Assembly: GCA_029940475.1 (NCBI GenBank)
Contig: JAPYUT010000010.1
Location: 1-64,000, forward strand
Length of the DNA: 64,000 nucleotides
Reading direction: 5' to 3'
Source: Verrucomicrobiales bacterium
GTDB taxonomy: Bacteria; Verrucomicrobiota; Verrucomicrobiia; Verrucomicrobiales; DEV007
Shown here: piece by piece, positions 46,929-57,003 of the stretch
Numbering within the stretch: position 1 is the first letter of the stretch
How the letters are laid out: every line of letters starts with the position of its first letter
Notes under the pieces: model-generated
Seen by the model: the letters and a program-made list of their open reading frames with translations, nothing else
Databases searched by the model: none
Told to the model about the DNA's origin: nothing
Position numbers and translations under genes: made by a program

Positions 46929-49900
46929 ATGCCACGCTCCTTAAGGATTTATCCCGAAGCAACTGTTCCTGTCCTTGTGTTTCTGGTTACATGCTTTGTG
47001 TTGCCGGCAATCCTTGTATTCAGCCAAGCGCCGCCACCTGCAGTCAAAAAAGCGGTAACCTCACTGCTTAACCCCTCCACCGGGCACCATGCCTTGCAGC
47101 GCAGCTGCAAGAGAATAAGTGCTGCGCTTGCCGCTTACGTCCAAGCACATAAACCAGGCAACTGGGAAGATTCGCCATTGCCCGTTGAACTGGACAACAT
47201 CACTAAGCTTGAAGCAAAGATCGAGCAACTAGACGCTGCCACGACCATTGACTCCTTTATGCGTCATAGCGTCGAGTATCTAATCCGCCACCCTGGTTCT
47301 CCTACATTTGCCCAGCGTCTCTGGAAACTCTCAGCCATCACTGAACTTACCGAGCGTGATAAGAATAAGCTGTTATTAACTAAACCATTCCTTCCGGCCC
47401 TGCTTAATGCATGTGCAATGCTTCCTCCCGACAACCCGTTTAATCTGGAAGGCAAATTTCTGGCAGCACGACACTACCGGCACCTTGGTGAATCCCTGAA
47501 AGAAGAGACGCTGCTTCGCAATCTATTAACCCGCACCAGACTTTCCACAGAAGCCCGGTACACCTTAAACAAGCTTCTCGGCAACTTCCTTGAATCGCAA
47601 GGAAGGTTTCCCGAAGCGCTAGAGCTCTATACCATAACCAGCAATGAGCTGAAGGGATTCCCTCAGTCAATCGACATGAAATTGCGCGGTGTCCTGATAC
47701 AACTCGAGCAGGGAAACCGCGAACATGCCCTTGACTCACTACGCGAACTATCGTCAACCCCACCTGCTCTGCGGAAATTGACCGCATCACCGGAAACACT
47801 GGAAACTTTCATCAGTCTCGCGGCCAACGGAAAAACCCTCACTGATTACTGGAACTATTCCGACCTTTGGTGGCCACAATGGCTCGCTCTTCGTGCCAAG
47901 CTCGGGCACAAGCGCCCCGACGATGAAAAACGCCTGCCCGGACTGCCTCAATTCCAGAACTTTCAGCAGCAACTGGCAGCCTCAGTGGTTGCTCGAAACA
48001 ATACTCAATTTCATGATCTTCTTGACCTTCTCATGCACGGTCTCCGGTGGAACCCCTCACTGATTAATCAAGCCGGCCCGGCTCTCTGCTTTTTTTCCCC
48101 GCGGATTAATCCCGATCATCACCGCCAAATCTGTGAGTTCACTATAATCCTCTGTGAAAATTTTGGCGACGCAGGAAGTGACGCGAGACGCTCTGCCACG
48201 CTCTATCAAACAATTTGCTACTCAGATACAAATCAGCATAAGGAAGCGGTACAGCTAATCGAATCTTTCCGTGCAAACGATGCACGGGAGGATGCACTCA
48301 GCGAGACCATGAATCGACTTTGGGCGCATCTGGCAATTGCGGGGCACACTGATGTTAATGGCCCCCGAAAGGCACTTGAAAAAATGCTTAGTAGCTTGAA
48401 AAAAGCTTCAAATCGCCCGCAAAGCGTCCTCTATCTGGCTCAAATTTATCGTTCCCTTAAACTGCGGGAACATGAAAAATCACTGCTCAAGCGCGAACTG
48501 GAACATCCTGCCATTCGCACCGACACCAGCGTTGCCTCTGTTCTCTCAAACCGCTATCGTGAACTTACCCAGGGCAAAGCGATTAATGTCCGGTTCGCCG
48601 CGGCAGCAGCTGAATGGGGCAAGCTACATTCACCTCGCTGGCTTAAATTTGCACTTCCCGATGGGCTGCTCGATCCACGCATTAAGGATCTCCCATTGTC
48701 TGATGTGTTAATCAATCCCGCGATCGCGCATATCAGTCCCGAAGAATTCGTGAAACTGGAGCTCCTCGCTGCCAGCAGCGAGGAGATTGAATTTGGCATT
48801 AGCAGCATAGCTTTCCGCTCAGCATTTGTCGCACTTTACAGCAACAGCCCCACTCACTCAGCTGCTCGTAAAATGTTGCGAGACATCCTGCGAGATGACC
48901 GTTTCCCCGTGCAGCTTCAGGAGATTGTGCTGCTCTACTCATTGGAAGAAGCACTTAGACGAAACCGCAAACGCGACATCACCAGCGCCATCACCCACCC
49001 CTTGCTCAATCTAAGGAATGGACGCCTTAAAGCCACTGCAGAATCGTATGGACGTTTTGCAAACACCGATTTACAAAAACCTGCAGAGCTCATCCGATGC
49101 TATGAAGAACTCATCAAGGATCCACTGAATCAATCAAGCCTGACCGCAATCACTGCGGTATTTGAACGATTACTGCAACTCGGTGAACTTGAAGCAGCAG
49201 AAGACATCACTAATGCAATTGCCGGATGGCATCTCAACCCGGACATCACAGTGGGTCTTAAAGCCCTGCAATTTGCATTCAACAAAAATCTCGACCTTGC
49301 CCGCATGCGAATTCCTTTCGCCATGCGCATGCATGACCTCATCCGCAAGGGTTTCAATTCCGAATCTACAGGATCCAGTATCGATATAATCGATTATCGA
49401 CGCGAGATTGACCTTAAGCGCCTTGCGGAAAAAGAAGCTTTCACTCTTCTCCTGAATAGGGCAATTGGTGCTGGAAGGCTCGAGACTGAACCTGCATTCT
49501 GGCTCAGTCTCGCCGAACTCATGCCTCGCGGGGAGAACCAGATAACATTCTCCCTCAACCTTGTCGAGATTCTCCTCACCAGCACGGTCCCGGACCTCGA
49601 TAAATCCTATGCCATCCTTACCACACCTTCAATTATCGACACCGACGATCCTGAACTTCTTTCACGCCTCCTTAAGCTCTTTGACAAACATCGCAACATT
49701 CCCGCAGAGCCGCACACACATGCCGCAATGCGCATTGTCGAAACTCAATCGCGGGATCTCCGCCAGGGCATTGAGATTAATCTTGATGCTCAATGGCAAG
49801 GACTCAATCACCCTTCTCTATCAAGAATACTGAGTGCCACCAAGATCAACATGTTGATGGCGCGCCGGGAAAAAACAAAACTTCAACAGGCTCTTCGTGC

Positions 49901-50411
49901 CATACCCGAGGAAACCCTTCTCTCAGCCGCCCTGGTAGATATCAGCTGGCCGGCGCTAATAATGGCCGGCATGGAAAACAAGGTCCAGCTGGCAAGCGAT
50001 GTCACAAGCAGGATGCTTCCTGAAATTATTGCCGGCGCTGCACGAAAACTGGATTTTAACTCAATTCGCCTTGCATATGATACCGCCAAACGACTGAACA
50101 AGCCTCAGCTTCTTCCCGAGGGCTGGTTCGAATGCCTGGACAATCAAATCCAAAGTGAACGCGACCGCTACAGCCTTCGAATCATCGATGCGGAGTTCCG
50201 CGAGGATTGGCAGGCGCTTGCAAAATGGTCCACAAAAGCAGTGACTGAATATCCCACATACTACAACTACTATCGCCCACACGGCGTTGCCCTCAGCAAG
50301 ACCGGACGCAAAAAGGAGGCTATCCGCTCACTTGAAACTTATACCAGGTATAGTCGCGACGAAATACAATGGCATGACGCCGATCAGTTATTGCGGGAGC
50401 TTCGGGACTAG
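46929..50411 (+). CDS. Large exported alpha-solenoid (TPR-like) protein, hypothetical
   Basis: A 1160-residue product with one N-terminal hydrophobic segment (VPVLVFLVTCFVLPAILVF), probably an uncleaved anchor or signal. The rest is almost entirely helical with degenerate TPR-like repeats: RFPEALELYTITSNELKGFP, SLARDR-like helices, and a recognisable final pair ALAKWSTKAVTEYPTYYNYY and EAIRSLETYTRYSRDEIQWHD. There is no catalytic motif. Its position after rsmI and before an alpha/beta hydrolase in an envelope cluster suggests a periplasmic scaffold or assembly factor. I do not recognise a named family. Confidence 0.82.
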   Translation: MPRSLRIYPEATVPVLVFLVTCFVLPAILVFSQAPPPAVKKAVTSLLNPSTGHHALQRSCKRISAALAAYVQAHKPGNWEDSPLPVELDNITKLEAKIEQLDAATTIDSFMRHSVEYLIRHPGSPTFAQRLWKLSAITELTERDKNKLLLTKPFLPALLNACAMLPPDNPFNLEGKFLAARHYRHLGESLKEETLLRNLLTRTRLSTEARYTLNKLLGNFLESQGRFPEALELYTITSNELKGFPQSIDMKLRGVLIQLEQGNREHALDSLRELSSTPPALRKLTASPETLETFISLAANGKTLTDYWNYSDLWWPQWLALRAKLGHKRPDDEKRLPGLPQFQNFQQQLAASVVARNNTQFHDLLDLLMHGLRWNPSLINQAGPALCFFSPRINPDHHRQICEFTIILCENFGDAGSDARRSATLYQTICYSDTNQHKEAVQLIESFRANDAREDALSETMNRLWAHLAIAGHTDVNGPRKALEKMLSSLKKASNRPQSVLYLAQIYRSLKLREHEKSLLKRELEHPAIRTDTSVASVLSNRYRELTQGKAINVRFAAAAAEWGKLHSPRWLKFALPDGLLDPRIKDLPLSDVLINPAIAHISPEEFVKLELLAASSEEIEFGISSIAFRSAFVALYSNSPTHSAARKMLRDILRDDRFPVQLQEIVLLYSLEEALRRNRKRDITSAITHPLLNLRNGRLKATAESYGRFANTDLQKPAELIRCYEELIKDPLNQSSLTAITAVFERLLQLGELEAAEDITNAIAGWHLNPDITVGLKALQFAFNKNLDLARMRIPFAMRMHDLIRKGFNSESTGSSIDIIDYRREIDLKRLAEKEAFTLLLNRAIGAGRLETEPAFWLSLAELMPRGENQITFSLNLVEILLTSTVPDLDKSYAILTTPSIIDTDDPELLSRLLKLFDKHRNIPAEPHTHAAMRIVETQSRDLRQGIEINLDAQWQGLNHPSLSRILSATKINMLMARREKTKLQQALRAIPEETLLSAALVDISWPALIMAGMENKVQLASDVTSRMLPEIIAGAARKLDFNSIRLAYDTAKRLNKPQLLPEGWFECLDNQIQSERDRYSLRIIDAEFREDWQALAKWSTKAVTEYPTYYNYYRPHGVALSKTGRKKEAIRSLETYTRYSRDEIQWHDADQLLRELRD

Positions 50412-50428
50412 GTTGCCCGCACGCTGAC

Positions 50429-51253
50429 ATGCCCATCTCCTTGAAAAAAGGCACCCATGGTAAATTCTCTCTGCAAAGACCGCTGCATTTTCTCATCCTT
50501 TTACCCATAATCTGCTATGCCGCCCTGGCATTCATCGCCCTGGTTTTCTCCGACAGGATGATATTCCCCTACCGCGGCAGTACTTATGCCAAGTCCCTTC
50601 CTGGACTCCTTTTCCTGCGAGCAACTGACGGCGCCATGATTGCAACTCGCTACTGGGAAGTTCCGGGGGCACGCAAAATTGTGGTTTTTTTTCACGGAAA
50701 CTACGAAGATTTGGGCCAACTCGACGCCATTGCCCGGAACATCACCAAACTGGGTTATTCCATGCTCGCAATGGACTACCGGGGCTACGGACTCTCGGAA
50801 GGGATCCCAACAGAAAACCACTGCTACGCAGACGCCACTCGGGTGATCAGTCACGCGGTGCGCCTAGGATTCGATGAGTCCAGAATTATTCTTTGGGGAC
50901 GTTCCCTTGGCAGCGGAGTCGCAACACAGCTTGCCCTAGAGATCGAAGCATGCGCACTGGTACTTGAAAGTCCCTTCACTTCCGCATTTCGCACTCTAAC
51001 AGGCATCGCCCTGCTGCCCTTCGACAAGTTCAATAACCTGGCTAAAATGGATAAAATTAACTCGCCCCTGTTCATTATCCATGGAGAAAATGACGCCATA
51101 ATTCCAGCGTGGCACAGTGCAAAACTCCTTGACCGGCATCGCCACACAAAAATCCTTCACCTGGTCAAGAATGCTGGGCATAACGACCTTTGGCAGCAAA
51201 ATATGCAACCGGCGCTTCTTGAACTCACCCAACTTCTGGGCAATTTCGACTAA
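50429..51253 (+). CDS. Membrane-anchored alpha/beta hydrolase (ABHD17/BEM46-like)
   Basis: A 274-residue product with one N-terminal TM (about 20-40, LILLPIICYAALAFIALVF). The fold motifs are VVFFHGNYEDLG (oxyanion strand), DYRGYGLSEG, the nucleophile elbow LWGRSLGSGVA (Ser), ESPFTS, HGENDAIIP (acid) and NAGHNDLW (catalytic His). It is probably a membrane-associated esterase or thioesterase-type enzyme facing the periplasm or cytoplasm. It follows the solenoid gene by 17 bp and overlaps the convergent hldD by 4 bp. Confidence 0.9.
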   Translation: MPISLKKGTHGKFSLQRPLHFLILLPIICYAALAFIALVFSDRMIFPYRGSTYAKSLPGLLFLRATDGAMIATRYWEVPGARKIVVFFHGNYEDLGQLDAIARNITKLGYSMLAMDYRGYGLSEGIPTENHCYADATRVISHAVRLGFDESRIILWGRSLGSGVATQLALEIEACALVLESPFTSAFRTLTGIALLPFDKFNNLAKMDKINSPLFIIHGENDAIIPAWHSAKLLDRHRHTKILHLVKNAGHNDLWQQNMQPALLELTQLLGNFD

Positions 51254-52248
51254 TCACCCAAGCGTCTACCGTCAGCCAGGTAGTTAATCACGTAATCACC
51301 GACCGCTTCACCCAGAGTTGTCACCTCGTCTTCATAGCCCGTCGATCGTAACCGCGAGACATTCGCACATGTATGGTATTGATATTTTTCACGCAATGCC
51401 ACTGGCATCTCAATAAACTCAATTTCCGGTTTCCTCTCCAATGCCGTGAAAATAGCATCGACAAGTTGCACCCAACTGCTGGCTATCCCTGAGCCAATGT
51501 TAAACAACCCCCCGGCAAGGGGTAAATTTGCCAGATGCAAGGTCATAGCTACCGCATCCTTAACGTAAAGAAAATCACGTTGCTGCTGACCATCAGCATA
51601 ATCCTCCCGATAACTTTTGAATAACTGAACGCGGCCAGTCTCCATGATCTGGGAGAATGCCTTGTTCACGACGCTTCGCATATCGCCCTTATGTCCCTCG
51701 TTCGGGCCGAAAATATTGAAATACTTGAGCCCTATGATGCTTCGAGACATTCCCTTGCGTTGTGCATAGCAGTCAAAAAGATGCTTGGAATAAGCATACA
51801 TGTTAAGCGGACGGTAACGGGAAAGATCCTCCTCCTCGTCATCCATTCCGGACGCTCCATCACCGTAAGTGGCAGCTGAAGAAGCATAGATAAATCTGGC
51901 GTGCATCTGCAGGGCCCAATTGGCAAGATCTTTTGTGAATTCAAAATTATTTGCCATCAGGTAATCCGCATCAGATTCAGTGGTGTCAGAACAAGCCCCC
52001 AGATGAAACACTGCACTGATCTCGCCGAGGTAATCAGATTTTCGCGTAAGCCCCTCCAACAACTGATCCGCATCGATATAATCATTAAAGCGTAACGGTA
52101 CAAGATTCGCCCATCTGGCATCATCCCCAAGCCGGTCACAGACGATTACATTTTCATAGCCGCTTTTATTCAGTCCCCAGACAAGGGCACTTCCGATAAA
52201 GCCGGCACCACCAGTAACCAATATATTTCCTTTCGTCGACAATACCAT
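51250..52248 (-). CDS. hldD: ADP-L-glycero-D-manno-heptose 6-epimerase
   Basis: A 332-residue extended short-chain dehydrogenase. The N-terminal GGAGFIGSALVWGLN, FHLGACSDTTESDADY, YASSAATYGDG and the catalytic Y-x3-K in MYAYSKHLFD are diagnostic of HldD (RfaD). It epimerises ADP-heptose for the LPS inner core in the cytoplasm. It confirms an LPS-bearing outer membrane, consistent with the LptE-like gene. It is a single-gene unit divergent from the serine protease. Confidence 0.96.
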   Translation of the reverse strand: MVLSTKGNILVTGGAGFIGSALVWGLNKSGYENVIVCDRLGDDARWANLVPLRFNDYIDADQLLEGLTRKSDYLGEISAVFHLGACSDTTESDADYLMANNFEFTKDLANWALQMHARFIYASSAATYGDGASGMDDEEEDLSRYRPLNMYAYSKHLFDCYAQRKGMSRSIIGLKYFNIFGPNEGHKGDMRSVVNKAFSQIMETGRVQLFKSYREDYADGQQQRDFLYVKDAVAMTLHLANLPLAGGLFNIGSGIASSWVQLVDAIFTALERKPEIEFIEMPVALREKYQYHTCANVSRLRSTGYEDEVTTLGEAVGDYVINYLADGRRLGD

Positions 52249-52391
52249 GAGTGGATATGTTAGTCGTCTCCAGAACGCGCATCGTCAAGTTCCCAAGCTC
52301 AAATCAACATCAATAGTCCAGCAGAAGTTGACAACCCGACAAACAGCCCAAAACTAATGAAGGCACCTGCCATATACAATATTGATCACAC

Positions 52392-53252
52392 ATGAAACTG
52401 CTGACCCTCACCTTGCTTACCCTCACGCCCGGGGTTCTGTTTGCCGACGGATTCCAATCCCCGATTAACGACCTTGAAATCAAGGCGAACTTCGAGAAAC
52501 GACTCGGGGCATTGCGCGACCAGGGCAAACTGCCCGCGCCTGCAGAATTGGCAACCCAACTGAAAAAACAAAAGCAGCTCAGTGTCAAGTTACCCCCAAC
52601 GGCGGCAAACAGCTCCAAAACATCATCGATTTATCAACAAAATAAAAAGGGAATCCTCTGTTTCGGCAACATCTACAAATGTGACCGATGTGACAAATGG
52701 CACAGCAACATCGCCGGCGGCTTCATTATCTCTAAAGAAGGACTTGCCGTGACAAATTACCATGTCATGGAAAACAAGAAAGCCGGAGGCTTTGGGGCCA
52801 TGACTATGGATGGCAAAATTTACCCGGTAATAAAAGTAGTCGCCTCATCGAAAAGAAATGACCTTGCCATTGTCCAGCTCATGGGCAGGGATTTTCACCC
52901 TCTCCCAATAGCTGAGGGCGATACCGTTGGCTCTGATGTCACTGTAATCAGTCACCCTGAAGGACGTTTCTACACCGTCTCGAAAGGCATCATCTCGCGC
53001 TACTACACTCTACGCGGAGGCAATGAGCGGGGATCTCCCCGCATGGCCATCACTGCAGATTTTGCCAAGGGATCAAGCGGTTCTCCCGTATTCAACCAAA
53101 GCGGGGATGTTATTGGCGTGGTAGCCTCCACCAATTCAATTTACTACAACAAAAGCGAGGGAGTGGAAAGGAATCTCCAGATGGTAATCAAGTCCTGCAT
53201 CCCCTCAGGTTCCATCCTGAAACTTCTAACCCCCGCAAAAAAAACAAACTAA
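52392..53252 (+). CDS. Exported trypsin-like (S1-type) serine protease with a Cys/His cluster
   Basis: A 286-residue product. Signal peptide MKLLTLTLLTLTPGVLFA. Helical pro-region or linker to about 80. The trypsin-like fold carries His124 (TNYHVM), Asp157 (RNDLAIV) and Ser229 (GSSGSPVF, in place of GNSGGP). No PDZ domain follows, unlike DegP/HtrA. Just before the first core strand is Cys90-x6-Cys97-x2-Cys100-x3-His104, which could bind a metal. The periplasmic location is inferred. It overlaps the convergent antiporter gene by 4 bp. Confidence 0.88.
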   Translation: MKLLTLTLLTLTPGVLFADGFQSPINDLEIKANFEKRLGALRDQGKLPAPAELATQLKKQKQLSVKLPPTAANSSKTSSIYQQNKKGILCFGNIYKCDRCDKWHSNIAGGFIISKEGLAVTNYHVMENKKAGGFGAMTMDGKIYPVIKVVASSKRNDLAIVQLMGRDFHPLPIAEGDTVGSDVTVISHPEGRFYTVSKGIISRYYTLRGGNERGSPRMAITADFAKGSSGSPVFNQSGDVIGVVASTNSIYYNKSEGVERNLQMVIKSCIPSGSILKLLTPAKKTN

Positions 53253-54226
53253 CCGCCATCTCCTCCACGCATCGCAACCAGGCATATATAAGCAACGTAG
53301 CCAATCAGCATTAGCCCTCCATCAGCACGTGTCAGCTTTTTCCCGGTTGCCATTAATACAATAGCAAAAACCGCAGCACCCACCATGACAGCCAAGTCAA
53401 TTGGTGCAATATGCGGTACTTGCATTGGTTTAACGAGGACTGTTATCCCGAGAATCGCCAATATATTGAATACCGAGGATCCCACGGCATTCCCCGCGAT
53501 GATGTCCCCCTGCCGCTTCATGCAAGCAACAATTGAAGTTGCTAATTCTGGTAGCGAAGTCCCGAACGCAAGGACAGAAAGCCCAATAACGGCTTTCGAA
53601 ACCCCGAGTTCAGCAGCGAGTCCGACCCCGCCCTTCTGAAAAAACTCAGCCCCCGCAATCAATGCCACCATTCCTCCAAGGATGAGTAAGACTGCTCTGG
53701 GTGTCGGCATTGAAGCCGCCCCGACCTCCTCCTCGGTCCTGTCAAGTTCATCAACGAACTCATCCGGCAGATTACCTTTTGCCGCAAGCCTCAGGCTGGA
53801 GCAGACATAAAACAAGATCCCCCCCACCAGTCCGGTTCCCTCCAGAACATTAAGTTCATGATCCCACAGCATTGCCACCAGGATTAATGAAACCAGGATG
53901 AGAATAGGCATTTCCCGTCTGATAACCTGCTTTCTCACACGCATCGGGCGGATCAGTGCACTTATGCCAAGAATCAGCAGAATATTGCAAATGTTAGATC
54001 CAACAACATTCCCCACTGCTGCATTGGGACTCCCCGTATCATTCAACCGCAAGCACACCACAAGCTCGGGAGCACTGGTTCCGAAAGCCACCACGGTCAG
54101 TCCTACAACAAGCGGAGCAAGTCCAAGCCGGAGAGCCAAGGCACAACTGCCACTCACCAGCCACTCGGCCCCATAATACAGAAAAGCAATGCCAATTATA
54201 ATGAAAAATATATTGGTCAACATCAC
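53249..54226 (-). CDS. Ca2+/Na+ (cation) antiporter, CaxA/YrbG family
   Basis: A 325-residue product with about 10 TM helices and the two inverted alpha repeats. Repeat 1: VAFGTSAPELVV and NVVGSNICNILLILG. Repeat 2: LAFGTSLPELATS and NAVGSSVFNILAILG, with GNxxGSN-type ion sites. An acidic cytoplasmic loop (VDELDRTEEEVGA) joins the halves. It exchanges Ca2+ or another cation for Na+ or H+ across the inner membrane. It is a single-gene unit on the minus strand. Confidence 0.94.
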   Translation of the reverse strand: MMLTNIFFIIIGIAFLYYGAEWLVSGSCALALRLGLAPLVVGLTVVAFGTSAPELVVCLRLNDTGSPNAAVGNVVGSNICNILLILGISALIRPMRVRKQVIRREMPILILVSLILVAMLWDHELNVLEGTGLVGGILFYVCSSLRLAAKGNLPDEFVDELDRTEEEVGAASMPTPRAVLLILGGMVALIAGAEFFQKGGVGLAAELGVSKAVIGLSVLAFGTSLPELATSIVACMKRQGDIIAGNAVGSSVFNILAILGITVLVKPMQVPHIAPIDLAVMVGAAVFAIVLMATGKKLTRADGGLMLIGYVAYICLVAMRGGDGG

Positions 54227-54330
54227 TTCATCAATCAGGCACCTTAACCACTAAACTCTGCTCACCTTATTGCTACCAGCAATTCAACGTCGGAATTGTG
54301 CTGCAACAGCCAGACTGAGTGCATGCAAGC

Positions 54331-56865
54331 CTATCGCCATTCGTGCTTTGGGTATCGCCCTTTTAGCTGCTTGCGAATCTCGGGATAACCGTTCTTCCAG
54401 AACCCGACAAGGTCTCGCGTGCGCTGCACAGGACGCTGGTTTGGCCCCAGAATCTCAACTACAAGCGGAATTTTTCCATTGCCAATAACAGGGGTTTCAT
54501 TCACATCATAAAGCCGCTGCAATACCATTGAAATCTTTGGCTCCCCATCCAGATAAGTGACCTTTGCCTCTCTGCCGTTTGCCAGCTTTATTCGCCCAGG
54601 AGCCAGGGTCTCAACTGACGCAGTATGCATTGGGGAAAGCCATTTGCTTAGCGCCGGCCAAACCGGACGATCCTTGATCTGCTTGTAGCTTGTTCCTCCA
54701 TGACAAGCCTCCGCAATCACTAGGCGCCGGCTTTCCTCGTCAAACTCAGGCAATTCCAGTTCCGGAAAATTTTTGCTTAGACAAGCCACTCTCGCTACCC
54801 AGTCCGTGCACTTGGCATTCCAACCTTTCAAGAGAAGTCGTCCGGACACCACCTCCTCTGCTAAAACTTCAGCCGCTTTATCCTTTGGCGCTTCACCGGA
54901 CTGCTTACTATACAGGACAAGATCGCGGAAACGTTCCCCCTTCTCGTTTACGACCCGCCGTGTCGCAATATCATATGCGCACCGCTCAAATTTCTCGACA
55001 TCATGGGGATAAAGATCACTCAACCAGTCAAGCTCGACCCCAGTCACCTTACCAAGGATGACATTGAGTTCCCTGCCTTCAATTTCTGTAATCTCTGCGG
55101 CAACCACTATTTCGCTTACAGTCGCGGGACTTCCCTTGCGCAACTTTGCCCGTCGACCGCCAACGACTTCACAGGACAAAGTCCCGGCAGATCGTCTCCT
55201 CGCAACGTTATCGGAAAATCCTGACAGCACCACCTTGGCAAACTTCTCGGCATCAACTCCACCCTCCTGAATGGCAAGCGCATCCTTCCCAAGTCCAGCC
55301 GATCTCAAGAAATGTTGCATGACCGTGCCAACCTCACGGGCAACCGAAGCGTTTATGTCATAGGAATCGCATCTGGACACATCAAATCCCGAGCGTTGGG
55401 CAAAAAGCCACGCTCGTATAAGCGGCATAAAGTCAGAACAGTCATCATTACCAGTAAACTGCTCCGCAGAACCTTTCCGTCCCCGCACAAAAAGCTCCCT
55501 TCCCTGGCACAGCGCAGCACAAAGCGCAGCCTCAGCCATACACCCCTGCTCCCCTGCCTCTACAAGCATCCTAGAAAAACGAGGATGAGCTGGGAAAGTG
55601 ACCATTTTGCGCCCTGTCGCAGTAATATTGACAAGGTCTTGGTCAATTGCCCCGAGATCTCTGAGTAATAACAAAGCGCGCTCCAGTGAATTCGAATCTG
55701 GAGCATCAATCCACCGCATTTTCTCTATTTGATGAATTCCGGCAGCCTTGAGGCTGAGAAGAGTCTCTGATAAATCAAGACGGGCAATTTCCGGGGCAAG
55801 CGCAGGCGGACGCACTCCATGATCACGCTCAGACCAGAGGCGTACACAAACGCCAGCTGCAGTTCTGCCCGCACGCCCCGCACGTTGATCCGCTGAAGCC
55901 CGTGAAATTTTTTCAATCCTAAGGGTATTAATTCCTCTCCTCGGATCAAACGCAGCCACCCTGGCCAAGCCACTATCAATCACAACCCGAATTCCCTCAA
56001 TCGTCAGTGAGGTTTCCGCAACATTGGTGGCAATTACAATCTTGCGTGCCTTGCTTGGCATCATCGCTGCATCCTGGTCCCGCGATGAAAGCTGCCCGTA
56101 AAGCGGCCTGAATTCGAAGCCTTTCAATTGCGGCATTCTTTGCAGCACATCCATAGTCCTGCGGATCTCATAAGCGCCGGGCAGGAACACCAGAACATCA
56201 CCAGGCAGTTTACTCCTGACAACCTCTTCCCTTAACGCAGCAGCTACAATGTCCCAAACGTCCTTCTCCGTAGAGGCTCTGGAGCGGAAATGTTTTATTT
56301 GAACCGGATATGCCCTTCCCTCAGAGCTAACCACCTGACATGGCTCTAAGTGGCGCTGGAGGGCGTCAGAATCAAGCGTTGCTGACATCACGATAACTTT
56401 TAAATCCGGACGAGCATCCTCCTGCAAAGCCAGGGACATCGCCAACATCACGTCCCCTTGAAGGTGACGCTCATGGAATTCATCAAATACAATCGCGCTT
56501 ACTGCACTCAGCTGAGGATCTTTAAGTAAACGACGCAACAGAACCCCTTCGGTAACATAACAAACCCGGGTGTTACGCCCGGCAACACGCTCAAAACGCA
56601 CCTGATAGCCAATCTCGTCTCCGACTTTTCCTGCCCTCTCCGCCGCAACCCGCTTGGCCAGCATCCGGGCGGCTATTCTTCGCGGCTGTAACACAACGAT
56701 TTCCCCATCCCCTGCAAGATCATTGTCCAGAAGGATCTGCGGTACCTGTGTCGATTTCCCTGAACCGGTCGGAGCCTCCAGGATCAAGCGCACCCCCACC
56801 TCATTGCTCAAGGCAGCAACAATGGCATCCTTAACCTCATGGATGGGCAATAACTCACCTTTCAT
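54331..56865 (-). CDS. hrpB: ATP-dependent DEAH-box helicase HrpB
   Basis: ATG 56865 is preferred over TTG 56874; the product is 844 residues. Walker A LEAPTGSGKSTQVP, DEFHERHLQGD (motif II), MSATLDSD (motif III), TNVAETSLTIEG and QRAGRAGRTAAGVC (motif VI) are present. The HA2-like helical domain and the HrpB C-terminal domain ending with RDLVGFWKNGYPEIRKQLKGR follow. HrpB proteins are RNA-helicase-type ATPases of poorly defined role. The final residues YPKHEW match the usual C-terminus. Confidence 0.96.
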   Translation of the reverse strand: MKGELLPIHEVKDAIVAALSNEVGVRLILEAPTGSGKSTQVPQILLDNDLAGDGEIVVLQPRRIAARMLAKRVAAERAGKVGDEIGYQVRFERVAGRNTRVCYVTEGVLLRRLLKDPQLSAVSAIVFDEFHERHLQGDVMLAMSLALQEDARPDLKVIVMSATLDSDALQRHLEPCQVVSSEGRAYPVQIKHFRSRASTEKDVWDIVAAALREEVVRSKLPGDVLVFLPGAYEIRRTMDVLQRMPQLKGFEFRPLYGQLSSRDQDAAMMPSKARKIVIATNVAETSLTIEGIRVVIDSGLARVAAFDPRRGINTLRIEKISRASADQRAGRAGRTAAGVCVRLWSERDHGVRPPALAPEIARLDLSETLLSLKAAGIHQIEKMRWIDAPDSNSLERALLLLRDLGAIDQDLVNITATGRKMVTFPAHPRFSRMLVEAGEQGCMAEAALCAALCQGRELFVRGRKGSAEQFTGNDDCSDFMPLIRAWLFAQRSGFDVSRCDSYDINASVAREVGTVMQHFLRSAGLGKDALAIQEGGVDAEKFAKVVLSGFSDNVARRRSAGTLSCEVVGGRRAKLRKGSPATVSEIVVAAEITEIEGRELNVILGKVTGVELDWLSDLYPHDVEKFERCAYDIATRRVVNEKGERFRDLVLYSKQSGEAPKDKAAEVLAEEVVSGRLLLKGWNAKCTDWVARVACLSKNFPELELPEFDEESRRLVIAEACHGGTSYKQIKDRPVWPALSKWLSPMHTASVETLAPGRIKLANGREAKVTYLDGEPKISMVLQRLYDVNETPVIGNGKIPLVVEILGPNQRPVQRTRDLVGFWKNGYPEIRKQLKGRYPKHEWR

Positions 56866-57003
56866 CTGTTCCAAATAAACGCTGTATAAAGGATTTTCAG
56901 CAGGAATTACCCGTCAAAGCAAAAACAGCATTCGCAAAACTTTCTTTTGCGAAGGAGTTTAAATCCCCTTAACTTTAAAATTATACACTTAACTTACCCG
57001 GAT

